This document shows positions 47,152 through 58,923 of a stretch of DNA of 64,000 nt, in pieces (within the stretch, counting starts at the first letter, position 1; every line of letters starts with the position of its first letter). The position numbers were made by a program, and so were the translations under genes. Origin of the DNA: Alectoria sarmentosa (lineage: Eukaryota; Ascomycota; Lecanoromycetes; Lecanorales; Parmeliaceae); contig WOGZ01000193.1 in the NCBI GenBank assembly GCA_009733775.1, positions 1-64,000 of the forward strand, read 5' to 3'. Below the pieces are notes generated by a model. That model made no database searches and was not told where the DNA came from. It saw nothing but the letters and a program-made list of their open reading frames with translations.

Positions 47152-47720
47152 GATGTTCGAAATCGAAATTAGAATACTGTTCGCGAATGAATCCGTGAAT
47201 ATTGGAAGGAAGCGGATATGGTATTCTTACGATGCTAGCTAGACTAGAGGTCTTCTGGTTGAAGGTATCTGTGGACGCATTGGAGTCCATCAAAACAAAA
47301 TCGCTAATCAGTTGAGAGGTTGAAGGCACTGAGCAATACAGTCTTTTCATGCGCAATGTCCTTGGTGCTTGTATATTTGATGCTGGTCGATGGGTTTGCT
47401 AGGAAAGCAACCAGCGCGAATGTCCTCTCAATTGACGACAAGCTTGACTGAATGCGCCAATCATCTCCATGACAATTAGAGGTAGACGTCATCGATGTGT
47501 GTAACCGCTTATGATAAAGCGGTTCAATTTGTCCCTCTCTTGACAGCGTACTATTGCCGAGTTGACTCGCTGAGTATCCCATCGGCTTGCAGCGTGTAGA
47601 ATTCAGGGGTTGCGACCGAACGTCAAAAAAATCCCGTCTTCCAACCTATTGTAATTCGACAACGAGGACACCCACGAGAAAACTTATAGTCTTGCTGATA
47701 TTTCTTCTCAAGTAGATATG
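47152..47720. other. 3' flank of the YRB2-like gene, right border of island 2
   Basis: Balanced composition continues to about 47720. Two minus-strand open frames occur here: 47304-47582, starting at an ATG, and 47069-47356, which overlaps the last YRB2 exon. They lie in different frames, and no consistent splice joins them that I could find. The second contains P-Y-P-L-P-S-N-I-H-G-F-I-R-E-Q-Y, which looks protein-like but matches no family I know. A small or broken minus-strand gene is possible. Confidence 0.3.
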
Positions 47721-48747
47721 AAATTTTACGGCTGAATTGTTTTACTGTAAAAGCTAGTCAAAAATTATGAGATGGTGAAGATATATTCTTTTTAAAGTTC
47801 GCCAAGACTTTTTCGCTTAGTTTGTTAATCGATAAAATAATGAGCAAAATACTTACGAGCAAGAAAATAATAACATAAAAGATTTTATTATATATAATGT
47901 CTTTGCATAGTGAGTTACTTATTTTAATATTTAATATTAACGTAAATATTATTTCGATCGAATAGAATTTATAATTAAGCTAATTTAAATATTAACGATT
48001 ATTTTTAATTATTATTACGATTAAATAATTTAAATAATTTTAAAAATCTTAATTAAATTATTAACAATAAAATTAATAAATATATTTTCGATAATAACGT
48101 TTAATATTACGAAAATTTAAAATTTATTTTACGCTTTTTCGTTTATATATTTTATTAATAACGATAATAATATAGAAAATAAATCGAAAATAAATTTATA
48201 ATCGACGATTAAAAAGTATTATTATATTATTATAAATCGAACTTAAATTTAAAAACTTTAAAATTTAAGAAAACGATATTAAAATAAAATTAATATTAAA
48301 AACTTTTTATTTTTTAACGTTAAAAATAAAAATAACATCGAATTTATATTATAAATATATTTAAAAATTTAATATTATTATTATTTTTAAATTTATTAAA
48401 ATGTTTTAAATTTTCTTTTTATAATATATTTTAATGAAATATTTATCTTTTTAACTCGATTTATATTAATTTTATATTTATTATTATCAAAATTATTGTA
48501 TTTTTTATTACGATAAATTAAATTTTTATTAAAACTTATATTAATATAATTTAATATCGCTATTATAATTCGAAATTCGAAATTTTAAAATTAATATAAT
48601 ATATTAAATTATAATTTTCTATTTTTATATATATATATATTTATATTTAAAATTTTACAATTTGAATTTTACTTAAATTATATATAATATTATTATTTTT
48701 ATTTTACGTATAAATTTTAATAATCGTATATATTTATTTAATAAATA
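47721..48747. other. AT-rich DNA at the start of block 3
   Basis: Very AT-rich, with C and G almost confined to CpG. No coding frame, LTR pair or RNA gene recognised. Confidence 0.55.
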
Positions 48748-49205
48748 TTATTAAATTTAATATAAAGTTTAAAATTATATTAATGTATATAATAAAAATA
48801 GTAAATTTAAAAAGTTATATATAAAAGAGAAAGATTTATATATTATTTTTTTAATTACGTTAAAATTAATAAAATCGATAAAATCGAGTAAAATACGTTT
48901 ATAACCCTATTTTTTTTTCGAATAACGATTATTTTCATCGCTATAAGTCGATGTAAATCTTTTTTATCGATAACGTTTATAGAAATAATATATAATCTTT
49001 ATATAAAAGAATCGCTATATATATATGCTAAGAAAATTAATCAAAATAAAGAAATTTTAATATCTTAACAACGTTTCTTTTTTCGACGACGACGACGATA
49101 TTAATATCGTATTTAAGACGTTTATTAATCGCGTCGTCGCGAGTTTAATATTATAACGTTATAAAATTTTAAAAATAAAGAAAATTAATATAAAAATAAA
49201 CAAAT

Positions 49206-49384
49206 TGTTAAGATAATGAAAGTTTAATGTATATATTAACTTAAACGTGTGTAATAAACTTGATTTTTATTATTGAAAAATTTATTATTAAAATATCTTA
49301 TCAAGTTATTTATTTGATAACGAGATTTATTTAATAAAAGAAATATCTTGTTAAAATTATATTAAAATCGTTATAATCATAATA
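49206..49384 (-). repeat. LTR of gypsy 3 (left; 3' LTR by orientation)
   Basis: Aligns end to end with 58745-58923. It starts TGTTAAGATAATGAAAG and ends ATAATCATAATA. It is preceded by CAAAT. Confidence 0.93.
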
Positions 49385-52159
49385 AATGTCATTAATAAAA
49401 ATAAAGATATCGTCTCGATGTCAAATATATAATATAATAAACTTAATAAAAACCTTCGTAAACATAATAAGAATTTTCTAAGCAAAAACTTTTATAATTA
49501 AAAAACGATTTCGATGATAACTTTCGCTAGATAAATAAAGATTTTAATAAAACATAAATTTTCTCATAATATAAGACATTATTTTTCAATTTTTATAAAC
49601 AATGCGACGTTACTATTAATTGCTTTATACTTTTCGACGATTTTTTTCATATATTATAATAACTCACGTTTCAATTTTCATATATTTATTTTTAATTTAT
49701 AATTAAATTATTTTATTAAATATTAAGTTGATTATTTTTAATTATAACGAATATTTTTTTTTCGCAATAACTTTTCAATTTCATATTTTTTTTCGTTTTT
49801 AATTATTATAACAAAAATAAATAATCGACGATAACGATATAAATTTTTAACGAAATTAATAACAGATTTTAAATATACTATCGAAATAACGTCGTGAATT
49901 TTTATATTTATTAACAATTCGAGCTTATAAATAAAACGTTCGATTTTTTCGAGAATTTTTAAATTTTGATAATAAAAACGTTATAATTTTTATAAAATCG
50001 TAAATTTACGAGATTATCAATTTTAAAAAATTAAAATTAATGTTTAATATTATAATATTTCTTTATTTTCAACGAAACGAAAATAATAATATTTTTAACG
50101 TCGATATATAAAAATTTATATTTATTTATAATCGTCGATGAAAATGTTATTTTTAAAGTGAAAATTATATCGAAAGTTAACGTTTTTTGAAAAGTCGCTT
50201 AATGAGAAAAACCTTTTTATCGAATTACAAAAATTATAATAAAAATAATGATTTTAAATAACGACATTTTATAAAAAACTTTTTTATAATAAATAAAATT
50301 TTTTTAAATAAAAACTTTTTATGTTATTTTAATAACATTTTTAATAATAAAATATATTATTATAACAAAAATCGATATTGCACGAAATAACGAAATTAAT
50401 GCTTAAATAATAAAATTAAGATTCTCGATTCTTAATAAATCGAATGCTTTACGTGTTTTAAAATTATAAAAAATTTAAATAAATGCTTATGCGATAAAAC
50501 TATATTTAATAAAATTATTTAATATTATAAACATTTTAATAAAAATCTTAAATTAATGATAAAGATTTTTTAATATGATAATATAATATCATAATGTTAT
50601 TTCGACGATTTAATTAAAACGTTTAAACATTGCGTTTATTTGCGAATATTAAATAATGAAATAAAAAAAATCGATTTTGAGAGTTTTAAATATCTCTTTT
50701 CAAATCTCGCTCACGAATTTGCGATCTCGATCAAAAATAATAATACAAAATAATCCTTAATTGAATTTTGTTAAACGATTTAACAATCAAATAACTCATT
50801 TTTTGTCGAATCAAATATTTTTATTAATTATATAAATGATAATCTTAAAAAAATTGTTAATAATAAACATTAAATAATCGAAATTATTTGATAACGACTT
50901 CGACAACGTCAAAATGAAATTAATAATAAAAATATAAAACGGTTTTATCGGCGAATAAATAAATTGAAAAAAATTATAAGATTTTTATCGAGAAATTTAA
51001 TTAAATTAATAATATAAATAATAATAAATAAATTTATAAAGCTTAATAATCATTTTAAAAATATATAATTTTTTTTATAAATCGTTTATAAGTGCGAGTA
51101 TAATTAAAATAACTCATTTTATTATATATTAATTTAAAAACTTCTATTTTCATAATCGAAAAAATACAAAAACGCAAATCTTTTTCATTATTATCGAAAT
51201 ATAATAAATTATTCACAACGCGATAAAATAATTTAATAACATTTTTTTTAAAGATTTCGTTATTTAATATTATACGTATAACACGTTTTTATCTCGATTC
51301 TTTTTAATATTTAAATAAAAAACGCTATCGAAAATCTGAATTCATTTTAACGAAATTAATTAAAAAATAACGCATTATAAATAAAGCGTTAAGTAATTCA
51401 TTAACTTTAAAATGAAATTTTTATTTATTAATTTAAAAAATGTATTAAACACGATATTCGATTTATTAAGTTTATATTTTATATTAAAACGAAAACGTTA
51501 TAAATATTCAAAAACACGAATTAAGCGTAAATTCAATTTTTTAATAAACGTAATATTTAAACTTGTCTGACGAATTATAAAGACGATAACAAAATAATTA
51601 ATATAAATGATTATATAATAAATAAATGCTTTGATTATATATCGAATTTTTTTGACGATTTAAACGATATTTATTATCTTAAATTTCGTAAATTAATATC
51701 GAATTTCGATATTTAAAAGAAAACGATTTAAAAAAAATGAATTGTTAAAATTTTTGTTTTAATATCGAAATCGACGATTTATTTATAAAATAATATATGT
51801 GAACGTCGAATTCGAATTTTTTATTATTATTAAAATTAACGTATAATATATATTTCTCATTATAATAATATAAAATCGTCGACGAAAAAAAAAGCTTTTA
51901 TAAATAATAAAAAGTATTCAATTTTTTCGAAATTAATATCGTAAAATGAATACGAATAACGATTTTTTTGCGAGCGTTATTTTTAACGCTTATCGTTTAT
52001 ATAAAATATATTTTTTATAATTTTAATAACTTTATTATAATCGTATAATGAAAAATATATTAATATAAATATTTTATCAAATCGAGATACTTCTCAAATT
52101 GACTTAAAGTTCTTAAAAAAATTAAATTAAAAATTGTTATTAATTTATTTATAGCGATA

Positions 52160-52650
52160 ATAAGATCGAAAACATCGATTTTTTATTTAAATAAATGCAT
52201 TAATAAATAATCGAAAAATGATTTTCGAGATAAGAGATATATATTCATCTTCGCGAAAACGTTAAACATTAAATTAAAATGCTCGATATATTTTTTTATT
52301 AAAAACGAAAAAATTATAATATCGTCAATATAGATTTTATAAAATTTACGAAAAAATTATAAAATTCGATTAATCATTTTTTGAACATAAACGAGAAAAT
52401 TGCGATAGCTTATAATTAAAATTTTAGATAATTTTTATTCACGATAAAATGTTATTATAAAACGATATCGATAAATTATCTTTATTTATTAATAATAAAA
52501 AAAATTAATAACGTGAACAATAAATATAATTTTGACGTTCTTAATTTTAATAAAAATCTCAAATTAAAAAAAAACAAAATAAGCGTTTAACATAATAATT
52601 TTATTTAAAATATAAATGTCGACGACGACACGACTTTTGCGTTCGTTCTC
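52160..52650 (-). pseudogene. Reverse transcriptase relic of gypsy 3
   Basis: On the minus strand one frame reads Y-V-Q-K-M-I-N-R-I-L, then R-K-F-Y-K-I-Y-I-D-D-I-I-I-F-S. It continues K-K-Y-I-E-H-F-N-L-M-F-N-V-F and L-L-S-R-K-S-F-F-D-Y. This is the standard Ty3/gypsy order Y-V-Q-R, Y-I-D-D-I-V-I-F-S, E-H, K-K-C-x-F. The catalytic Y-I-D-D box is intact (52321-52332), unlike gypsy 1 and 2, but flanking Trp and Gln positions are stops. Confidence 0.88.
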
Positions 52651-53458
52651 ATTTTCGAAAATATTTTTTTATATTACGAAAAAAAAAAAAAAAAAATGAA
52701 ATAATAATAATAATTTATTTTATGTGATCTTATTTATATAACTTATTAAATTTTTTATCGACAACGTTTTTATCTCGCTGATTCATTAAATAAATATATA
52801 TTTATTTAAATTTATAAACTTTTCGTTAATTATTTATTAAAAAAATATTCATTTTTTTTTAGAAACGTTGATAACGTTATTAATGTCTTTTTATAATATA
52901 AAAAAACGTTTATAATTATAACAATCGAGACTTTTATTTTCGATAAATTATAAATTATTATTTTAATAAAATGAATAGTTTTTAACATCGATGTTAAAAT
53001 TTATATAAATGTTATAATAATAAAAAATGCAATTGCTTTAATTATTAAACGACGAAGATTAATGCGTATTTAATTAAATTAACGTTTCAATACTTTAATA
53101 ATTAAATTATGATTTTTTGATAAAATAAAAAAGCAATTTACGACGTTATATTCGTTTATTTTATCGAATTTTTATCTTCTCGATAAAATAATTAATTCGT
53201 CGATATTTTTATAAACAAATACGATTAATAAAATATAATCGATTATATAAACGTACGCGAAAAGCGTATTTAGCGTTTATAACTCGAAAAAAAGATCGCG
53301 ATTTTTTAATAACATTAAGCGTGTTTTATTAAATTCAATTATTAATATAATAACGTTTGAATGCGAAGAAATGTTTATTTTTTTAATTATAAATTATAAC
53401 ATTAATTCGAAATTCTCGAATTGTGACAATAATAAAAAATTTGTAATTTTAATAAACG

Positions 53459-53641
53459 TGTTAAAAAACGAATATAAAGTTAAAATAATGTATATAAATT
53501 CGATATAAATAAAATTCTATTTATGAAAATTTATATAAAATAAAAAACTCGTATATATATATAAATAAGTGTTAAAACACGTTAAACTCGATCGAGTCTC
53601 GCATAATAAATAAAAAGATAAAAAAAAATGAAATTATAATA
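53459..53641. repeat. Left LTR of element 5
   Basis: A 183-bp repeat matching 55629-55810. Differences are mainly C/T and G/A, with the left copy the more AT-shifted (for example AACACGTTAAACTC against GACACGCTAAGCTC). Confidence 0.85.
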
Positions 53642-54778
53642 TTACTTTTTTCTTTAAATCGCTATATTCGTATAATTAATATAATTAAGAAAATAAAGAT
53701 ATAAACTAAGTTATAGTCTTATATCTTCGCATTTCTCTTTTATAAAATCGAAAAAATAATGTTCGATATCGCTTAATATTCTTTTTAAAATAAAAACGTA
53801 AAAGTAAAAAAGTTTAAATCGTTCAAAAACGCAAAGTTCGATATTTTGTCGAATCGAATATTAATTGAAATGCGCTAGCTGAATGCAGTTAAATTAAGTT
53901 GTGAATTTATTCAAAGATAATAAAGATATTAAGTTTAACGCAAATTTATATATTAATTTTTCTTAATAATCTTCTTTTTAATCTTTTTATCTTTACATAA
54001 TATATTCTTATTTATAATTATATAATTTATTTTTTAATATCGAAAACATTTATTTTGCTAACGTAGTTGTTCGAGAACTTTTTTTAAATGTATATTCATT
54101 TTATGATATTCTCTTCTTAATTCATTTTTATTTAATATTTTATTTATTCTTTTTATTTTATTTAAATATAATAAATTCGTATTATAATTATTATATTTCT
54201 AATTAGCGCCGTATTGTCGATCTGCGAGACGCAAATTAATATCGCATTATCGAAGTTGTTTAACGTAATTCTTGAAGGTTTTAGATTTTTGATTTATGAT
54301 GTATTATCGAAAACGATGTGTAATAATACGTGTAAGATAAAATATCTTTTATTACTTTAACAGCTATAACGAAGTAATAATTGTTGTAAATTTGATTAAA
54401 AATTCATTAAATGTCTATTTTTTCTTTATGTTGAAATTCGAATCATAAAATATCGCATCTGCGATTTTATATGAATCAATTCGGCGTATATATTATTTAA
54501 ATTTTTAAGCATTTTCTGAGCGATGACGTAAAGATTTATGATGTTTAAATATCGTATTTTAATAATGTTAAATGCAATCGATTTGCAGTGATCTCGTATA
54601 TAATTTATATGAAATTGCTTTATAAATAAGAGCATCGCACTTACTCTGAATTTAATTTATAAATGTAATTATTAAGTCTTTTATTTGAAAACATCTTTAT
54701 AAAATTCATTTACGTCAATATAATACTTGTTGATTCCTTGAAAAACAAACGTAATTTCTTAATTTATCAAATCTTTCA

Positions 54779-55080
54779 AGTCTAATTTCGTGTGAAATGG
54801 TGAAGAGACAAACGCAAATCTCTGTTCTATTAGTTTTTTTATACTTGATTTCGTGTCGAATGTTGAAGAAATAGGCGCAAATCCCTGGTCTGCTAAATAA
54901 ATGTTGAACGTTAAAGAAACAAACGAAAATCTCGGATCTGTCAGGCCTTTCAGGCCTGATTTCGTATGAAATGATGAAGAGACAGACGCAAATTTCTGTT
55001 CTGTCAGGCTTTTCTGATCTATGTTCGTGTTGAACGTTGAAGAAACAAGCGCAAATCTTTATCTTGACAAATCTCTTAAG
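54779..55080. repeat. Minisatellite, about five units of 57-64 bp, inside element 5
   Basis: Successive units start near 54779, 54843, 54899, 54956 and 55020. Each has TTCGTGT(G/C)GAA-like sequence, then TG(G/A/T)TGAAGA(G/A)A, then CGCAAAT(C/T)TCT, then CTGTCAGGC or a variant. Units alternate between a GAAATGATGAAGAGAC form and a GAACGTTGAAGAAAC form. The array keeps far more G+C and CpA/TpG than the rest of the block. Some frames through it are open (55021-55206, 55260-55541) but have no domain. Confidence 0.8.
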
Positions 55081-55628
55081 CCTTATTTGATGTTTTTTTT
55101 GGTATATCGCAGTAGAGACTCTATTTTCTTCTCTATAAACTGCTTTTCTTTATTATCGAAATTATACATTTCTTTTTCTTTTTTAAACTGCAATCGAGTC
55201 ATTTGATTGATTAATTCTTTGATTAATTCTTTGATCGTGGAACGATATTGATTTCGTAGTTGTCTAAGTCGATAAAATGTGTTGGTTTTCTATCGCAGCT
55301 GAGTCTGAAGTCGTTGAATGATGAATTTCATTTTTCGATTTTTCTGAGCAATAATCATATGATCTTTTTGAAAATAAATATGTTATTTTATGTGTTCTTG
55401 CTCCGCATTCTCCGCATCGAAATCGATATAAAAGTTTTTTTATTTGATATGACCGTTTGTAAATTTGATCATGATGTTTCTTATTTAATATTTTATTTGA
55501 TATTTTGCTTGATATCTTGCTTGCTTACTTTCTCTGCTTGATATCTTATCTACTTTTTTTGCTTAAAACGTTTAAAAGGTTTTTTAACGGCTAAACGTCG
55601 TCGCAATCAAAAAGAATAAATAGAATTA

Positions 55629-55810
55629 TGTTAAAAAACGAACGTAAAATTAAAATAATGTATATGAATTCGATATAAATAAAATTCTATCTATAAAAAT
55701 TTATATAAAATAAGAAACTCGCATATGTATATAGGCAAGTGTTAAGACACGCTAAGCTCGATCGAGCCTCGCATGATAAATAAAAAAATAGAAAAAATAA
55801 AATTATAATA
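55629..55810. repeat. Right LTR of element 5
   Basis: Partner of 53459-53641, starting TGTTAAAAAACGAACG and ending AATTATAATA, followed by AACGT. Confidence 0.85.
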
Positions 55811-58744
55811 AACGTCAATTTTTATAATATTATGCTCAAGATCAAAAATAATGTTTTTAAATTTTATAATATTAATTTCGATAAATGTTTTAATAATTAA
55901 ATTATTAACGATATATAATTTTCATTTTATTAATATTATAATATCGTTTTTATTCGATAAATATATTTTGATTTTAATATATTCATTAACATTATATTTT
56001 TTATTATTAATATTTTTAACGATAATTAAAATAAACATTTTTTTGATTTCGATATCAAAAAGGTTTTTTTATAAAAACTTTTTATCGATGAAATTTATAA
56101 TATAATTCGTGTCGAAATAAAAATCGAAAAATAAATTTAATAAAAATAATTATATTATAATAATAATATAATGAAAGTCTCGAAAAGTATAATTTTAAAT
56201 AAACGAATTCGTGAATATAAAAAGAATAATGTGTTTAAAAATTATTAATTTAATAATAAAAGTAAATATCGAAATAAAGAAAATCGAAGATGTTATTATA
56301 AACGATTTTATTTTAAAGTTTATTTCGTTAAAATATTAATTAAAACGAAAATATCGATATAAAGCATTATTGAAATTGAAATCTTCGTTGCATTTTCGAT
56401 ATTTAATAACCTTAATTGTTAAATTAATAATAACAAAATTGCTTTTCACGATATTATTATAAAAAATTTCAAAATCGATATCGATACTTTTGAAATCATC
56501 GTTATATTCGTTAATTTATTTCTTTGATAAATTTTTTTTTGATAAAAAACGTCTTCGTAAACGTTATATTCGATTTATTTACTTATCGATAATTTATTTT
56601 CTTAATTTTCGACATTATGTTAATATACTTTAATAAAAAATCGTCGTTAAAATTTATTATCGTAAAACCTAAATGAATTTTTATTGTTTTTATAATTATT
56701 GACGTTTACGTTTTATTAACGAAACTAATTTTGTTTAAAAAACTCGTTTACGTTTTCGTTGATGATTTATAAAAATTGACGATTGTTAAATAACGAACAT
56801 TATTATTTTTAAATAATTTATAATTGTTATTATTGTTATTGCTATTGTTAATTGTTATTATTATTTTAATAATTAATATTATTATATAAAGAAAAAGATC
56901 GATTATACGAATTCGAGCTTTTAAAATAAAGTTTATTTTCGAATTCGTTGTTAATATAAGAAAAGTTGTTAAAAAGACGTTGAAAAATGAAGGTCGAGCG
57001 AAAAGAATTATTATCGTATTAATTTTGCTAACCTTATATCTTATCTTTATCATCACGATTTAAAAATATAAATAATGATTTTGTTTTATAACCTTTTTCA
57101 TAAATGTCGAATTAAACATTCTTTTAATGTCGTAACTCTTTTAATAAATTCGCAATTGTAAAATTGTTTTTCGAACGTAATAAATCGCGACGTAACTCTT
57201 CGTTTATATGTTTATAAACAAATAAGATTTACGCTGCTTTTATAATAACAATATCGATATTCTTAATATTAAACATTATAATAAAAATATATTCAATTGA
57301 ATTATGTCGTGCTTTAACATTTTTTATGATATATCGAATTATTTTCAAAGCGGCGAAGGATTTATTTAATGAATTATAAAAGCGAGATTCGAAAACGTCA
57401 CATTATTCTTTTACGTCGTTCGAGTTATTACGTAAATCAACTTTATTAATATAAATGAGTTCGTTAATATATTAATGCTTAATAATATTTAACAAATAAA
57501 AATCTAAATTTTATCGTAAAATAATAACATTTATAAAAATAACTTTAACTCGAAATCGATTCGTAAAATTAAAAACATTATAATAAACGTTATAATTATT
57601 TTTAATCTCAATTATCGAATTTAATATCGAATCGAAATATTCGATATCACGAGCACGAAATTATGATGATCGTGTTTTTATAACAAAACGAGCTTGCGAA
57701 GCGATTCAATTAATAATAACGATAGCTTGGATTATGATAATAATTATTTCATTTCGCTATACTTCGAAAAAGTTGATAATTATAACGAAAAACGACGTAA
57801 GTGATTTAAATTTAAATAAATTTTATGAAACTTTTATTATAAAAATAAAAGTTATTTTTATAATAATTTCGAAATCATTTAAATTCGAATTAAAAAATCT
57901 TAATGAAATGTTTATCGATGATGAAGAAAATGTAACATTTATAAATAAAAGATCTTCGAAAAAACGGCGTAATTATATCGTAATCGTTTGAAAAATACGA
58001 ATTGTTATTTTAAATGAAATTCGATCGATTATTTAATCTTTTAATCAAATTTAATATAATTCGATAAAAAAATTAAATGAGAAAAAACGAGAACGTGCTT
58101 TTTATTATTTTGTTATAATTGAAAAAGATGTTAACGTAATTATTTTAACAAACTTGAAAGAATTTTTTATAAAACGATTTATGATTAATCGAGCGATTTG
58201 ATCGATGAGATTGTTTAATTAATGTTCAAAAATAAGGAAATCTCGTAATTATCAAATTTGAATGACGACGTTACGAGATATAAATGTTAATTTGACGATA
58301 ATTTTAATAATAAAAAAATAACGATTATAAAATGAAATAAAAAGAATAAAAAATATAAAAAGAAATAAGATTTTTGCGAATAAATAATATTTATCTCACA
58401 TTTTTATTTGATAAAATGATAAAGTTAACGATTCGAGATTTTCGAAAAATAATGAAAAGAAAATTTTAAACGAAAATAATGTTCGATAATATTTAATTTC
58501 GACGACGTAAGTTTAACAATAAAACTTTTATTATAAAAAGAATTTTTTAAAATAAAAGACGTTTTTGACTTTATCGAAAGTAAAGAAAAATTATAATAAA
58601 AGATAATAATAATTAATGCTATAAACAGTTAATGTTATAAACAATTAATGTTATCGTAAAACGATTAATATTATTAAATCGATGCGTGTTAAATTGATAT
58701 TATGAAATTAATATTTAATAAACGAATTTAATGTTATTATCACT
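55811..58744 (-). pseudogene. Probable gag and leader region of gypsy 3
   Basis: This lies upstream of RT in the minus-strand orientation of gypsy 3, where gag and the protease are expected. The frame 56748-57056 (-) is open but Ile/Asn/Thr-rich with an Asn run and has no recognisable motif. The plus frame 57734-57991 is likewise uninformative. The assignment rests on position only. Confidence 0.35.
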
Positions 58745-58923
58745 TATTAAGATGATGAAAATTTAATATATATATTAATTTAAAAGTGTGTAATAAACTT
58801 GATTTCTATTATTGAGAAATTTATTATTAAAATATTTTGTTAAATTAATTACTTAATAACGAGATTTGCTTGATAAAAAAAGTATCTTATTAAAATTATA
58901 TAGAAATCGTTATAATTATAACA
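58745..58923 (-). repeat. LTR of gypsy 3 (right; 5' LTR by orientation)
   Basis: This 179-bp partner of 49206-49384 starts TATTAAGATGATG and ends ATAATTATAACA. It is followed by CAAAT, the second half of the target duplication. Confidence 0.93.

Larger units (their letters stand above)
53459..55810. mobile_element. Small LTR element (element 5) nested in gypsy 3
   Basis: Direct repeats of about 182 bp (53459-53641 and 55629-55810) share TGTTAAAAAACGAA, TTCGATATAAATAAAATTC, and CTCGATCGAG followed by CTCGCAT. AAACG precedes the left repeat and AACGT follows the right one, consistent with a 4-5 bp target duplication with a one-base ambiguity. The internal 2 kb encodes no recognised retroelement protein, so it is probably non-autonomous. 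Its LTR is similar to that of element 4, suggesting one family. It is less RIP-mutated than the gypsy element around it. Confidence 0.8.
49206..58923 (-). mobile_element. Ty3/gypsy LTR retrotransposon 3, full length, interrupted
   Basis: The element is bounded by 179-bp LTRs (49206-49384 and 58745-58923) and flanked by the perfect 5-bp duplication CAAAT (49201-49205 and 58924-58928). A Ty3/gypsy reverse transcriptase reads on the minus strand near 52.2-52.65 kb, so transcription would run right to left. The total is 9718 bp; subtracting the nested element 5 leaves about 7.36 kb, a usual gypsy size. The sequence is among the most AT-rich of the window and full of stops, apart from the nested part. 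Confidence 0.93.

Noticed and set aside
54779..55080. CRISPR-like array
   Set aside because: The units are contiguous variants without unique spacers, and the context is eukaryotic LTR-element DNA.
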